Shown here piece by piece: positions 9,724 to 19,109 of a DNA stretch of 64,000 bases; within the stretch, counting starts at the first letter, position 1, and every line of letters begins with the position of its first letter. Where the stretch lies: assembly GCF_029255285.1 (NCBI RefSeq), contig NZ_JAPUVI010000105.1, positions 62,001 to 126,000 of the forward strand, read 5' to 3'. A model generated the notes under the pieces. The model ran no database searches. It saw only the letters and a program-made list of their open reading frames with translations, and was not told the DNA's origin. A program made the translations under genes and the position numbers. The DNA comes from Accumulibacter sp. (GTDB lineage: Bacteria > Pseudomonadota > Gammaproteobacteria > Burkholderiales > Rhodocyclaceae).

Positions 9724-10329
9724 TTAGCCCGATGGCGGCTCGCCAGCCGCAGTCCGTAAGTCGCTCGGGCGATCGATATCGCACAGAATGCCCGGGTCGT
9801 CGACTTCGATTAGCATCAACGAACGCGCCTCATCGTCGAGCAGTCGCCGGGCGCCGGTGTCACCCCGCAGACTGGCCAGCGCCGCGAAGCAGCGGCGGGA
9901 GAAGCCCACCGGATGACCGCGCCGGCCACCGTAGACGGGAGCGACGATCTCGGCGCCCTCGTGCAAGGCGACCGCGACGGCGCGCACGGTCGCCTCGTCG
10001 ACGAAAGGCATGTCGGCCAGGGCGACCAGCCAGCCGGCAGCGTCGCGGCTGGCCCGTACGGCGCAGGCCAGGCTGCTGCCGATGCCCAGTTCGCACGCCC
10101 GGTCGGTACGCACGTCGATCGCAAGTTCGCGCAGCAAGCGATGGAGAGCCGACTGCTCGCTGCGCAGCACGCTGACGGTATGAGGGCAGACGGCGATCAG
10201 GCGCCGCGCCGCCACCAAGGCCATCGGCGTGCCGTCCGCCAGCGGCTGCAGCAGCTTGTCGGCGCCGAAGCGCGTCGATCGCCCGCCGGCCAGCAAGACG
10301 CCGACCACCGCACCGCTGTCCGACAACAT
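9724..10329 (-). CDS. mocA: molybdenum cofactor nucleotidyltransferase (MobA/MocA-like)
   Basis: A 201-residue NTP transferase starting V-G-V-L-L-A-G-G-R-S-T-R-F-G-A-D-K, the nucleotide-binding signature of the MobA/MocA family, with L-A-D-M-P-F-V in the middle (metal-binding Asp) and G-H-P-V-G-F later. In xanthine-oxidase-family clusters this protein usually adds CMP to molybdopterin to give the cytosine dinucleotide cofactor, hence MocA rather than MobA. Its ATG directly follows the stop of xdhC (TAGATG). Sitting between two hydroxylase gene pairs, it probably serves both. Specificity for CTP over GTP is inferred from context. Confidence 0.82.
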   Translation of the reverse strand: MLSDSGAVVGVLLAGGRSTRFGADKLLQPLADGTPMALVAARRLIAVCPHTVSVLRSEQSALHRLLRELAIDVRTDRACELGIGSSLACAVRASRDAAGWLVALADMPFVDEATVRAVAVALHEGAEIVAPVYGGRRGHPVGFSRRCFAALASLRGDTGARRLLDDEARSLMLIEVDDPGILCDIDRPSDLRTAAGEPPSG

Positions 10330-11364
10330 CTAGCGCGCCTCCCGATCGCCGCCAGCGGCGGCCGCGCTGGCGACCGCCGTCAGGTCGCCCGGGCAGCTTG
10401 TACCGGCGAACGCTTGGAGCTTCACTCCGTGTTTGGCGGCGGTCAGTTCGGCGGCGATGGAGACGGCAATTTCAGCCGGCGTGCGACTGCCGATCGGAAT
10501 TCCGACCGGACCGCGCAAGCGGGCGACTTCGTCCGCGCCCAGGTCGAAATGCTGCCGCAAGCGCTCGCGCCGTTTGGCGTTGTTGCTACGTGAACCCAGC
10601 GCGCCGACGTAGAAAGCTGGCGATTTCAATGCCTCGAGCAAGGCCAGGTCGTCCAGCTTCGGGTCGTGGGTCAGCGCGACGACGGCCAGGTGCGGATCGG
10701 GGCGCATCGTCTGAACGACATCGTCCGGCATGCCTTCGACCAGGCTGGCGCCCGCGACGTCCCAGGTCCGGCGATACTCCTGCCGCGGGTCGCAGATCGT
10801 CACCGCGTAATCGAGCGCCTGTGCCATTTCGGCCAGGTAGCGCGCCGTCTGTCCGGCACCGATGATCAACAGGCGCCAGACCGGGCCATGCACGGTGCGC
10901 AGGCAGTGGCCGTCCCAGTGTAGGCATTGGCCGCGCGTCGCATCGCCCAGGCTGACCTGGCCAGTGTTCAGGTCGAGTGTGCGCACGACCAGTCGGCCCT
11001 GCGCCAGCCTGGCGTCGAGTTCGGCCAGCGGCGCGCTGGCCGGCGCCGGTTCGACCACCAGTTCGAGCGTCCCGCCGCAGGGCAGCCCGAAGCGCAGCGC
11101 TTCGTCGCGTGTGACACCATAGCGCAGCGTGAACGGGCGCTCACCGGCCAGTTGGCCGGCCAGCATGCGAGCGATCAGATCGTCCTCGACACAGCCCCCG
11201 GAAACCGACCCGCAGACCAGGCCGTCATCGCGCAAGGCCAACCAGGCGCCGGCCGGGCGCGGTGCCGAGCCCCAGGTGCGGGCCACCGTGAGCAGCGCAA
11301 AACGCTGATCCTGAGCCGCCCAGCGGCGTACGGTGGCGAGCACCTGCCGATCGGTGCTGTCCAC
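10330..11364 (-). CDS. xdhC: XdhC-family molybdenum cofactor insertion/sulfuration protein
   Basis: A 344-residue XdhC/CoxI-type maturation factor that binds the molybdenum cofactor and hands it, in sulfurated form, to the apo-hydroxylase. N-terminal half: T-W-G-S-A-P-R-P-A-G and the G-S-V-S-G-G-C-V-E block, both family hallmarks. C-terminal half: a Rossmann-like domain with L-I-I-G-A-G-Q-T-A and Y-V-G-A-L-G-S-R, then G-P-V-G-I-P-I-G-S-R-T-P-A-E-I-A. The GTG at 11364 is chosen because it lies just after the TGA of the large subunit gene (11369-11367) and gives normal length; a CTG at 11370 would overlap it. Confidence 0.88.
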   Translation of the reverse strand: MDSTDRQVLATVRRWAAQDQRFALLTVARTWGSAPRPAGAWLALRDDGLVCGSVSGGCVEDDLIARMLAGQLAGERPFTLRYGVTRDEALRFGLPCGGTLELVVEPAPASAPLAELDARLAQGRLVVRTLDLNTGQVSLGDATRGQCLHWDGHCLRTVHGPVWRLLIIGAGQTARYLAEMAQALDYAVTICDPRQEYRRTWDVAGASLVEGMPDDVVQTMRPDPHLAVVALTHDPKLDDLALLEALKSPAFYVGALGSRSNNAKRRERLRQHFDLGADEVARLRGPVGIPIGSRTPAEIAVSIAAELTAAKHGVKLQAFAGTSCPGDLTAVASAAAAGGDREAR

Positions 11365-11366
11365 GT

Positions 11367-13562
11367 TCAGGCACGCAAGTCTGCGCGGCGTAGCGGCAGG
11401 CGCTCCGGAAAGCGGCCGGTCGCCGCGCCGATCGCGTTGGCGACCGCCGGCGCCAGGGGAGGAACGCCCGGCTCGCCGATGCCCGTCGGTTTCGCCGCCG
11501 AGGGAACGATGTACACCTCGACGCGCGGCATCTCGCCGATCCGCAGCATCGGGTAGGTGTCGAAATTGCCCTCGACGACAGCCCCGGCGCGCAGTGTGAT
11601 CTCGCCGTGCAGAACCGCCGACAAGGCAAAGCCGACGGCGCCTTCGACCTGCGACCGGATGTTGTCCGGGTTGATCGCCATGCCGCAGTCCACCGCGCAG
11701 ACGACGCGGTCGACCTTGACCGAGCCGTCGGCAGCCACCGTCACTTCGGCGACCTGCGCGACGTAGGACTGGAAGGACTCGTGTACGGCAAGTCCGCGAC
11801 CCCGCCGGCTGCCCGAAGTGGCGGCCGGCAGCGGCCTCGCCCAGTCCGCCTTCTCGGCCGCCAGTTGGAGGACGCCGCGGTGGCGCGGATGCTCGGCCAG
11901 CAGTTCGAGACGCCAGGCGAGAGGGTCCTTGCCCAGGGCTCGCGCCAGCACGTCGAGAAAGACCTCGGTCGCATAGGCGGTGTGCGACGAGCCGACCGAA
12001 CGCCACCAGAGCACCGGCACGCCAATGTCTTTCGGAGTGTGCAGCTCGACCAGGCGGTTGGCGATCGCGTAGGGGAGATTGGCGGCGCCTTCGACCGACA
12101 GCGGGTCGATGCCGTCCTGGCGGGTCAGCGCGGCGAACGACGAACCGGCGAGGATCGACTGGCCGACCAAACGGTGTCGCCAGCCGATGAGCCGACCTTC
12201 GGCATCGATGGCGGCGGCGAGCGAATGATGGAAGAGCGGCCGGTAATAGCCAGCCCGCATGTCGTCCTCGCGCATCCAGACCAGCTTGACCGGCGCCCGG
12301 CCGCCGATCGCCTTGACGATGTGGGCGGCTTCGACCAGATAGTCGGATTCGGTATTGGCCCGCCGGCCAAAACTGCCTCCGGCATACAGCATATGGATCT
12401 TCACCCGCTCCACCGGCAGGCCAAACATTTCGGCCAACCGTGCCTGGTCGCCGGTGTTCAACTGTTCGCCATTCCACACCTCGCAACCTTCCTCGCCAAG
12501 GCGGATGACGCAGTTCATCGGCTCCATCGCCGCGTGGGCAAGATAGGGCAGGTCGTAGCTCGCGAGGATGATTCTGTCGGCACCGGCAAAAGCCTGTTCG
12601 GGGTCGCCAGTCCGCTGCGCGACGACGCCGGGCGACTTCGCCATCTCCCGATAACGGGCGAGGATGTCTGCGCTATCGAGCCGGAAAGCCCGGCTCTCGT
12701 CCCATTCGACGCGCAGCGCGTCGCGCCCCTTCTTCGCGCTCCAGGTATCGCGTGCCAGCACGGCGATCCCCGAGGGGATCGGCACGACATCGACGACGCC
12801 CTGGACGCGCCGGGCGGCGGTAGCATCGAAGTGGCGCACGGTGGCGCCGAAAAGCGGCGCATGCGCGACCACGGCGACGAGCATCCCCGGCAGCCGGATG
12901 TCCTGAGTGAAGATCGCCCGGCCGCTCGTCTTGTCGGCGCTGTCCTTGCGCGGCACGTGGCGGCCGATCAGGCGAAACTCGCCCATCGGCTTGAGCACCA
13001 CTTCGGCCGGCACCGCTTCCCTGGCCGCGTCCGCCGCCAATTCGCCAAAACGCGCCTGCCGCTTCGTCGCCGCGTGGCTGACGACGCCGTCGCGGACCGC
13101 GATTTCGGTCACCGGCACCTGCCAGCGCCTGGCCGCCGCGCTGACCAGCATCGCCCGGCCGGTGGCGCCCGCCTGGCGAAGCTGGTCCCACGAATTGGCC
13201 ATCGCCGTACTGCCGCCGGTCCCCTGGCTGGGGCCCCAGAACAGGTTGTTGTAACGCGTCGCGTCGGCCGGCGCCCCCTCGACGCGGACGGTCTGCCAGT
13301 CCGCGTCGAGCTCCTCGGCAAGAATCGTCGCCAGGCCGGTGTAGCTGCCCTGCCCCATCTCGAGATGCTTGGCGATCACGGTGACACTGTCGTCGGTCGC
13401 GATGCGCAGAAAGGCATTCGGTGCGAAAGGCACCGCTACCGAGGCGGTTTGCCCGGTGGCCGGCGGGGCCGCCCTCGCCGGCAGGCAGAAAGCGAGCGTC
13501 AAACCGCCGGCCTCCTGCAAAAAGCGGCGGCGGCGACGGTTTTCGATAGTCGGGTCGTCCAT
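11367..13562 (-). CDS. second molybdopterin-binding hydroxylase large subunit, probably Tat-exported
   Basis: A 731-residue paralogue of the product of 7028-9184. The N-terminus has a dense arginine run ([13 protein letters not shown]) followed by a hydrophobic stretch and A-R-A-A, a plausible twin-arginine signal. Pterin-binding blocks [17 protein letters not shown] and the late [11 protein letters not shown] are present. The active-site loop differs from the first enzyme ([11 protein letters not shown] against F-W-R-A-P-G-Q-Q-N), so the two probably use different substrates. Ten bases separate it from the upstream [2Fe-2S] subunit gene. Confidence 0.86.
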   Translation of the reverse strand: MDDPTIENRRRRRFLQEAGGLTLAFCLPARAAPPATGQTASVAVPFAPNAFLRIATDDSVTVIAKHLEMGQGSYTGLATILAEELDADWQTVRVEGAPADATRYNNLFWGPSQGTGGSTAMANSWDQLRQAGATGRAMLVSAAARRWQVPVTEIAVRDGVVSHAATKRQARFGELAADAAREAVPAEVVLKPMGEFRLIGRHVPRKDSADKTSGRAIFTQDIRLPGMLVAVVAHAPLFGATVRHFDATAARRVQGVVDVVPIPSGIAVLARDTWSAKKGRDALRVEWDESRAFRLDSADILARYREMAKSPGVVAQRTGDPEQAFAGADRIILASYDLPYLAHAAMEPMNCVIRLGEEGCEVWNGEQLNTGDQARLAEMFGLPVERVKIHMLYAGGSFGRRANTESDYLVEAAHIVKAIGGRAPVKLVWMREDDMRAGYYRPLFHHSLAAAIDAEGRLIGWRHRLVGQSILAGSSFAALTRQDGIDPLSVEGAANLPYAIANRLVELHTPKDIGVPVLWWRSVGSSHTAYATEVFLDVLARALGKDPLAWRLELLAEHPRHRGVLQLAAEKADWARPLPAATSGSRRGRGLAVHESFQSYVAQVAEVTVAADGSVKVDRVVCAVDCGMAINPDNIRSQVEGAVGFALSAVLHGEITLRAGAVVEGNFDTYPMLRIGEMPRVEVYIVPSAAKPTGIGEPGVPPLAPAVANAIGAATGRFPERLPLRRADLRA

Positions 13563-13571
13563 GCGGCGCTC

Positions 13572-14030
13572 CTAGGCGAGGGATCTGGCGGCGGCGTGAA
13601 TTGCCGCGCGGATGCGCTGATAGGTCGCGCAGCGGCACAGGTTGCCCGCCAGCGCGTGGTCGATGTCGGCATCGGTCGGCGCCCGGTTGCCGGCCAGCAG
13701 TGCGGTGGCGCTCATGATCTGCCCGGACTGGCAGTAGCCGCACTGCACGACGTCGAGTTCCCGCCAGGCCGCCTGCACCGCCCGGCCGATCCGCGACTGG
13801 TCAACGGCTTCGATCGTCGTCACCGCCCGCCCGGCGACCGCCGACACCGGCGTCACGCAGGCGCGCACCGGGCGGTCATCGACATGCACGACGCAGGCGC
13901 CGCAAAGCGCCTGCCCGCAGGCGTACTTGGTCCCGGTCAAGCCGAGCGTGTCGCGGAGAACCCAGAGGAGAGGCGTATCGGGAGCGACGTCGATCGGCTG
14001 CGGCCGACCGTTGACCTTGAGCTGAATCAT
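13572..14030 (-). CDS. (2Fe-2S)-binding subunit of second molybdenum hydroxylase
   Basis: A 152-residue iron-sulfur subunit with C-G-Q-A-L-C-G-A-C for the ferredoxin-like cluster and C-G-Y-C-Q-S-G-Q-I plus N-L-C-R-C-A-T-Y for the second. The start at 14030 (M-I-Q-L-K-V-N-G) gives exactly the length of its paralogue at 9181-9639; in-frame codons further upstream lack family similarity. First gene of the minus-strand unit small subunit, large subunit, xdhC, mocA. The 224 bases to the divergent queC must contain both promoters. Confidence 0.92.
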   Translation of the reverse strand: MIQLKVNGRPQPIDVAPDTPLLWVLRDTLGLTGTKYACGQALCGACVVHVDDRPVRACVTPVSAVAGRAVTTIEAVDQSRIGRAVQAAWRELDVVQCGYCQSGQIMSATALLAGNRAPTDADIDHALAGNLCRCATYQRIRAAIHAAARSLA

Positions 14031-14254
14031 GCGATGGCTCCTGTCGAAGGACGCGAGACGAGAAATTCTACTCCTTGCGCTCGATCGCGAGGGTCGTCGT
14101 GGCGACCGCCAGCGGGCGACCGTCGGCCAGGTCAAGCGACGTTTTGAGAAACTCGCTCGAGGGTCAGCGACAGGCGTACCGGCGATGACGCTTCGCGCTC
14201 GCTTTGCCGCCGAAATTGCCCGCCGCCGGTGGAAAGCGGTATAGTCGCCAAGCC

Positions 14255-14947
14255 ATGCCGACACCCATTTCAAAGCCCGCCGCGGTCGTCCTCCTGTCCG
14301 GCGGGCTCGACTCGGCCACCACGCTGGCGATCGCTCGCGCCGACGGTTTCGCCTGTTACTGCCTGTCGCTCGACTATGGCCAGCGTCATCATGCCGAGCT
14401 GCAGGCTGCCGAGCGCGTCGCCGGCTCGCTCGGCGCGTGCGAGCATCGCGTTCTGCACCTGGGGCACGACGTTTTCGGCGCTTCGGCGCTGACCGACGAG
14501 CGCATCGCCGTTCCAGTCGGCGGCGTGCAGCCGGGGATTCCGGTGACCTACGTGCCGGCACGCAATACCGTGATGCTCTCGCTGGCGCTTGCCTGGGCCG
14601 AAGTGCTGGCCAGCCGGGACATCTTCGTCGGCGTCAACGCGGTCGATTACTCGGGTTATCCCGATTGCCGGCCAGAGTACATCGCTGCCTTCGAGACGAT
14701 GGCCAACTTGGCGACCCGCGCCGCGGTCGAGGGAGCGCGGATGATGATCCATGCGCCGCTGATCGCGCTCGGCAAAGCGGAGATCATCCGCCGCGGCCTG
14801 GCGCTCGGGGTCGATTACGCGCTCACCGTGTCGTGCTATCAAGCGACTCCGGACGGCCGCGCCTGTGGTGTCTGCGATTCGTGTCGCCTGCGGCGCGCCG
14901 GCTTCGCTGCCGCGGCTTGCCCCGACCCGACGCCTTATGCCCTGTGA
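14255..14947 (+). CDS. queC: 7-cyano-7-deazaguanine synthase
   Basis: Converts 7-carboxy-7-deazaguanine to preQ0 with ATP and ammonia in queuosine biosynthesis. The 230-residue product has the PP-loop [11 protein letters not shown] near the N-terminus, Y-V-P-A-R-N-T in the middle, [12 protein letters not shown], and the C-terminal zinc ligands in S-C-Y-Q ... [11 protein letters not shown] at 14255 gives the length of the E. coli enzyme. It stands alone, divergent from the hydroxylase cluster. Confidence 0.96.
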   Translation: MPTPISKPAAVVLLSGGLDSATTLAIARADGFACYCLSLDYGQRHHAELQAAERVAGSLGACEHRVLHLGHDVFGASALTDERIAVPVGGVQPGIPVTYVPARNTVMLSLALAWAEVLASRDIFVGVNAVDYSGYPDCRPEYIAAFETMANLATRAAVEGARMMIHAPLIALGKAEIIRRGLALGVDYALTVSCYQATPDGRACGVCDSCRLRRAGFAAAACPDPTPYAL

Positions 14948-15312
14948 AGCCGCAGCCACCCGGAAACCGGCCAATGGCGGCGGCGCTGGCATCCCCTTGT
15001 GGCAGCCGGAGCGTCCGAATCTCGCACGCCGGCAGCCCTCGACGTTTCGCCGGAGCATTGGTGGCCGTAGCCTCCAGTTCGGTGGGCGAGCCTGAAGGTG
15101 CGGCCGCGAGAGGAAGGGTGTGACGCGGTTTTGCAGGAGGGGTTAGCGAAGTCTGACGGTTGGCGCGGGTCGTCAGAGTCCTGAAACGCCGCTGCACAAG
15201 GTTTCCTCCTTCGAGCTCGTTCCCCTCGTTCAGGTTCACAACACGCTGGACAAGGCTTGGTTTGGTCCGGTTGATCCGCATAGGCTATAATTGCGCCCCG
15301 CTGGGCCCTTTT
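14948..15312. other. 365-bp gap between queC and the tRNA gene
   Basis: No supported gene is seen on either strand. The 3' part carries the promoter of the tRNA (separate entry). Frames crossing it are short or shadow-like, and no clear stem-loop terminator for queC was found by eye. Confidence 0.5.
15262..15291 (+). promoter_or_regulatory. sigma-70-type promoter of the tRNA-Thr gene
   Basis: A perfect TATAAT at 15286-15291 is preceded at 18 bases by TTGGTC (15262-15267), a partial match to TTGACA. Transcription would start near 15298, about 15 bases before the tRNA. A G/C-rich stretch (GCGCCCCGC) follows the -10 hexamer, as in stringently controlled stable RNA promoters. Confidence 0.65.
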
Positions 15313-15386
15313 GCCTCCGTAGCATGAAGGTCGTGCAGATGATTTGTAATCATCTGGTGTTGGTTCGATTCCGACCGGAGGCACCA
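15313..15386 (+). tRNA. tRNA-Thr (anticodon TGT)
   Basis: A 74-base cloverleaf with encoded CCA. Acceptor GCCTCCG pairs with CGGAGGC; anticodon stem GATGA/TCATC carries loop TTTGTAA, anticodon TGT, decoding ACA (Thr). The T arm is GTTGG-TTCGATT-CCGAC and the variable loop is four bases. The D arm pairs GCAT with GTGC (one wobble) and has a seven-base loop GAAGGTC that keeps the GG pair but lacks the usual A at position 14. All other stems pair fully. Confidence 0.88.
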
Positions 15387-15688
15387 TAAAAATAACAAGT
15401 TACGGGGGTTCCTGCGCGAGCTCTCTCGGTTTCTGGCGATCCGGTAGGCAGATTCGGGCAATCCAGATCAATGCCGCCGACGCTCCACGTCATCACCAGC
15501 ATGGCCTCCAGGTGCATCAGCTTGACTTCCAACAGTTTCTCACCGTCGAGTGGCCCAACCAGGTGCGAGCGGCGCGGCGCACAACGCGCAGGCAGGATCT
15601 CGAAAACCGCGAGCGCTTGCGCCAGTTGGCGGCATGAAGTGAAGGAGTGAAGGTCGAGGACCGGCAACACGAGCTTCCGACGTTCCAT
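15350..15688 (-). CDS. doubtful small protein, antisense to the tRNA 3' half
   Basis: A 112-codon minus-strand frame starting M-E-R-R-K-L-V-L-P-V-L-D-L-H. Codon third positions are G/C-rich as in real genes of the window and the first 60 residues look protein-like, but there is no good ribosome-binding site, the frame extends further upstream without a clear start, and the last 12 codons run through the tRNA. It is the only candidate in the 432 bases between the tRNA and the TonB-like gene. No family recognised; may be spurious. Confidence 0.25.
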   Translation of the reverse strand: MERRKLVLPVLDLHSFTSCRQLAQALAVFEILPARCAPRRSHLVGPLDGEKLLEVKLMHLEAMLVMTWSVGGIDLDCPNLPTGSPETERARAGTPVTCYFYGASGRNRTNTR

Positions 15689-15818
15689 GGCGAGCGCGCG
15701 GGACGACGTTGCTCGCGTTGTCCGGCTGGCCCGCCAGGTCGCCGGAGCGGAGCGACCGGCCCAGCCGTCTTCGCCACCGCGGCGCCGTCTGGCTCGTAAC
15801 GCCGGAAGCTGAGCGTCA

Positions 15819-16685
15819 ATGCGACTCTCCCTGGTTGCCGAGGCCACGCCTCCCGGACCAGGACGTGCGCTGGCCTGGGCCGTCGCCGCGTCGCTGCTGC
15901 TGCACGCGCTGGCGCTGTTCTTTCCGCAGCAGGAACCTAGTAGGCCCCGAACGAGCGCAAACTCACGCTTCACGGCCCGCCTGTCGACGCCGCCGGCGGA
16001 ATCCCCCCCACCGCCGGCACCCGCCTCGGTCGCTCCGACGCCGAAGACAGCCGCCAGGCCGGCAGTCAAACCTGCCCGTAACGAAACACCGCGCCGCCGA
16101 GTACTCACTGTGCCGAAGTCTGCCGCGCCGGCGGCCGCCGACACGCCGCGCTGGTCGGCCACCGAGAAGCAGGAAATGAACCGCTTCCTCGACGAACTGG
16201 CGAACGAAGCGAAGGCCGCGCCCAGACCTTCGCTGGCCCAGCGCTCGCTGGCGATGGCCAGGGAAACGGCCCGCCATCAGGCACGCCAGGACGAAGAAGG
16301 CCGCGCCCTCCTCGAACGGCGGCCGCACACGCCGCCGCCCGAACCCTTCAGCCTCGACCTCTACGTGGACGGAGTCGTCAAGCGGCTCAACCGCAGCGCC
16401 GCATTCGTGCGCCACGACCCGAGAAGCCGCGGTGTGAAGAACGCGGCGGTACAGTTCCGCATCCACCCCGACGGCAGCCTGAAGTCCTTTACGGTGCTCA
16501 ACGCGGGCGACCAGGAGCAGAAAATCGCTTTCATCCGCTCGGTCGTCGAGCGCGCCATCCCCTTCGCACGATTCCCGCCGGACCTCGACCGCGCAGCGCG
16601 CTCGCTGGGCGTCACGATCTGCATCCAGCCGAGCGGCGGTGGCGGTTTCGGATTTACCCGGGTGGCCGATGGCCGCCCCTGCTGA
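15819..16685 (+). CDS. TonB-like C-terminal domain protein, single membrane anchor
   Basis: A 288-residue protein with a short cytoplasmic head, one membrane segment (about residues 18-36), a long Pro/Ala-rich stretch (about 45-115), a charged helical region, and a C-terminal domain (about 180-275) with F-R-I-H-P-D-G-S-L-K and a late strand, resembling TonB/TolA C-terminal domains. Such proteins span the periplasm and link inner-membrane energy to outer-membrane partners. There are no exbB/exbD genes or receptor nearby, so the partner is unknown. The overlap of 'anchor, proline spacer, small C-terminal domain' supports the class but not a specific TonB role. Confidence 0.55.
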   Translation: MRLSLVAEATPPGPGRALAWAVAASLLLHALALFFPQQEPSRPRTSANSRFTARLSTPPAESPPPPAPASVAPTPKTAARPAVKPARNETPRRRVLTVPKSAAPAAADTPRWSATEKQEMNRFLDELANEAKAAPRPSLAQRSLAMARETARHQARQDEEGRALLERRPHTPPPEPFSLDLYVDGVVKRLNRSAAFVRHDPRSRGVKNAAVQFRIHPDGSLKSFTVLNAGDQEQKIAFIRSVVERAIPFARFPPDLDRAARSLGVTICIQPSGGGGFGFTRVADGRPC

Positions 16686-16723
16686 TCGCCGTGGTTTCAC
16701 CGATCAGCGCGGCCGCAGGTCGT

Positions 16724-17950
16724 TTACGCCGGCTCGCCCCGGCCGCCGGCAGCGAAGCGAAAAACGGCCTGCCGCAAGCGTCGCAGCGCTTCGTCGAGCA
16801 CGGCGTCGCCGGTCGCGAAATTGAGCCGCACGAATCCGGGAGCGCCGAAGTCGGCCCCGTCCGACAGGCCGACTCCCTGCTGCTCGAACCACCGCGCGGG
16901 ATCGCCGACCACGGCTGCCAGGCGGCGGGCGTCGATCCACGTCAGGTAGGTCGCCTGGGGATGAGTATGTGGCAAGCGCATCGCCTCGAGCGCTGCCGAA
17001 ACCAGGTCGCGGTTGCGCCGCAGCCTGACGAGCAGCGCCTGCCGCCACGGCTCACCGTCGCGCAGCGCCGCCCGCAATGCCGTATAGCCGAAACAACAGG
17101 GGTCCGGCACCAGGCGCTGCCTGGCAGCGCGAAAGCGTTTGCGCAGCCCGGCGTCCGGTATGATCGCCCAGGCGATTCCGAGGCCGGCCAGGTTGAAGAC
17201 CTTTCCCGGTCCGTGCAACGTGATGCTGCGTGCCAGAAGCGCCGGCGAGCGTTCGCCGAGGAGGCGTGCGAACGGCAGATGCGGCGTCGTGCCGTCGAGA
17301 ATCAGGTCGCAATGGACCTCGTCCGAACAGACGTACAGATCGTGCCGAACACAAAAATCGGCCAGCGCATCGAGTTCGTCACGCGAGAACAGGCTGCCCA
17401 CCGGATTGTGCGGGTGACACAGCAGCAACAGCCGTGTGTCGGGTTGCCGGGTCGCTTCCAGGCGGGCAAAGTCGACGCTGTAACGCAGCTCGCCACGGAG
17501 TGCCGCGCTTTCATCGAGCGCCAGCGGGACGGCCAGCGTGCGCCGCCCCTGCGTCGGCGCGGCGCTCAGAAAAGGCGGGTAAACCGGCGAAAAACTCAAG
17601 GCCGACTCACCCTCGCCGCAGCAGGTGCGGACCGCGAGATTGATTCCGAGCACCAGCCCCGGCAGCCAGACGATCCACTCGGCTTCGATCGGCCAGCCAT
17701 AGCGTTGCGCATGGTAGGCGACCAGTTCGCCGGCCAGCTCACGCGGCGCCGACATGTAGCCGAAATTGCCGTGCTCCACCTGTGCCGCCAGCGCCCGCTG
17801 AATCGGTGGCGCAACCGGATAGTCCATGTCGGCGATCCAGAGCGGGATGACATCGCGGCCGCGGTATCTTTCCCATTTGGTCGCCGACCAAGCCAGGCGG
17901 TCGTCCGGGCAAGCGAAGGCGGCCGAGAAATCCGGTTTCCCGGTGTTCAT
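16724..17950 (-). CDS. PatB/MalY family PLP-dependent C-S lyase or aminotransferase
   Basis: A 408-residue fold-type I PLP enzyme. Seen: W-I-A-D-M-D-Y-P-V near the N-terminus (hallmark of the MalY/PatB group), C-H-P-H-N-P-V-G-S, S-D-E-V-H-C-D-L, and the PLP-lysine region H-G-P-G-K-V-F-N-L-A-G-L. The group includes cystathionine beta-lyases. ATG at 17950 is chosen over the one at 17956 because the GGGA upstream is then correctly spaced. It follows the TAXI gene on the same strand at about 100 bases. The exact substrate cannot be told. Confidence 0.85.
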   Translation of the reverse strand: MNTGKPDFSAAFACPDDRLAWSATKWERYRGRDVIPLWIADMDYPVAPPIQRALAAQVEHGNFGYMSAPRELAGELVAYHAQRYGWPIEAEWIVWLPGLVLGINLAVRTCCGEGESALSFSPVYPPFLSAAPTQGRRTLAVPLALDESAALRGELRYSVDFARLEATRQPDTRLLLLCHPHNPVGSLFSRDELDALADFCVRHDLYVCSDEVHCDLILDGTTPHLPFARLLGERSPALLARSITLHGPGKVFNLAGLGIAWAIIPDAGLRKRFRAARQRLVPDPCCFGYTALRAALRDGEPWRQALLVRLRRNRDLVSAALEAMRLPHTHPQATYLTWIDARRLAAVVGDPARWFEQQGVGLSDGADFGAPGFVRLNFATGDAVLDEALRRLRQAVFRFAAGGRGEPA

Positions 17951-18050
17951 CGCCATGTTCCCGCTATGCTCGACGGTCTTGGCCAGCACCGCCGGAAAGG
18001 CCCGCCGACACCGCCTGGCACGGCCACCCCGGTCGCTTCCCCGGGGTGGC

Positions 18051-19109
18051 CTATTGGCACAGCCCGAGCAGCCGTTCCTGCTGCGAACACGCTTTGGCCG
18101 ACGGCGTCGCCTGCGGTCGCGCCCGCGCCTCGTCACCGAGGCAGGAACGCAGCTCACGCGCCGACGCCGCGTAGTAGCTCCAGCCGCGGCCAAGCTCGGG
18201 CAGCGCCAGCTCGACCTCGCGCCACTTCGGGTGCCCCTTCTCGCGCAGCGTCGAAAAGTTCCCGCACAGCGACCGCGTGAAGCGGCGCAAGTGCTCCTCG
18301 GTGCCCTTCACGCGAAAATCGTAAGTCACCAGGAAAGCCTTGACCGCCAACCCCGGCAGATCGGCCGACAACAGGTTCGGGTAGTTGCTGGCGCGTACGG
18401 TGGCCGGAAAGTAGGTTTTGAGGACCGCCTTGCTGGTCGCGTGGCTGCCGTCGAACTTGAGCAGCTTGATACGCTGGCGCGCCTCGGGCTTCATGTCGGC
18501 AAGCAGCTTGGCCGGTTGGCCGGCGACCACCGCGACGACTTCGATCGTCTTGTCGGTGACCAGCTTGACCAGCGCCTCCTCGTTCGACAGGAAGCTCGTG
18601 CTTGCCTCGGGCAGGGCCTCGCCGAACATCAGACGGTACAGCGTCGCCGTGGTCAGCGCCGTGCCGCTGCCCAGTTCGCCCGCATTGATCCTGGCGTTGC
18701 GGATTTCGTGCACATAGTTGCGCTCCGAATCGGCCCTGACGATGAAGTAGATCTCCTCGTTGTAAAGCGGCAGGATGACGCGCAGTGGCCGGATCATCGC
18801 GCCGGCCTCGGCGTTGCCACTGGCCGCCATGTCGAGGAAGGACTGATAGACGTCCGACTGGACGAGGGCGAGCTTTACCCCCGGCTCGTAGCGCAAGCGC
18901 CGGACGTTATCGACCGATCCCGCCGACGACAGCACCTCGAGCCCGATGTCCGCCGGCGGCGCGACAAACTGCGCCAGATCACGCCCGATCTTGATGTAGG
19001 TGCCGCGCTCGGAAGCGGTCACGATCTTGTAGTCCGGCGCCGCGAGAAGCACCGCGGCATGGCCCAGCGCGCCGGCCAGCAACAGCGCGCACCAGATCAT
19101 CTTCTTCAT
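18051..19109 (-). CDS. TAXI family TRAP-type solute-binding protein
   Basis: A 352-residue periplasmic protein with an N-terminal signal (residues 1-24, ending L-L-A-A). The body matches TAXI receptors: A-S-E-R-G-T-Y-I-K-I-G near the N-terminus, L-A-L-V-Q-S-D-V-Y, L-Y-N-E-E-I-Y-F-I, and G-E-L-G-S-G-T-A-L-T-T. These bind small organic acids such as glutamate for TRAP transporters. No fused TRAP permease gene follows, so it may act as a sensor or work with a distant transporter. It ends with a short tail holding C-x9-C (C-S-Q-Q-E-R-L-L-G-L-C), a motif also found at the end of its upstream neighbour. The ATG follows that neighbour's TAA directly. Confidence 0.83.
   Translation of the reverse strand: MKKMIWCALLLAGALGHAAVLLAAPDYKIVTASERGTYIKIGRDLAQFVAPPADIGLEVLSSAGSVDNVRRLRYEPGVKLALVQSDVYQSFLDMAASGNAEAGAMIRPLRVILPLYNEEIYFIVRADSERNYVHEIRNARINAGELGSGTALTTATLYRLMFGEALPEASTSFLSNEEALVKLVTDKTIEVVAVVAGQPAKLLADMKPEARQRIKLLKFDGSHATSKAVLKTYFPATVRASNYPNLLSADLPGLAVKAFLVTYDFRVKGTEEHLRRFTRSLCGNFSTLREKGHPKWREVELALPELGRGWSYYAASARELRSCLGDEARARPQATPSAKACSQQERLLGLCQ

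Noticed and set aside
11370-12486. N-terminal extension of the xdhC frame by more than 370 codons
   Set aside because: It lies inside the hydroxylase large-subunit gene in another frame; XdhC similarity begins only at 11364.
11607-14147. 846-codon plus-strand open frame opposite the second hydroxylase genes
   Set aside because: Same reason: mirrors third-position G/C of the real minus-strand genes, no recognisable domain.
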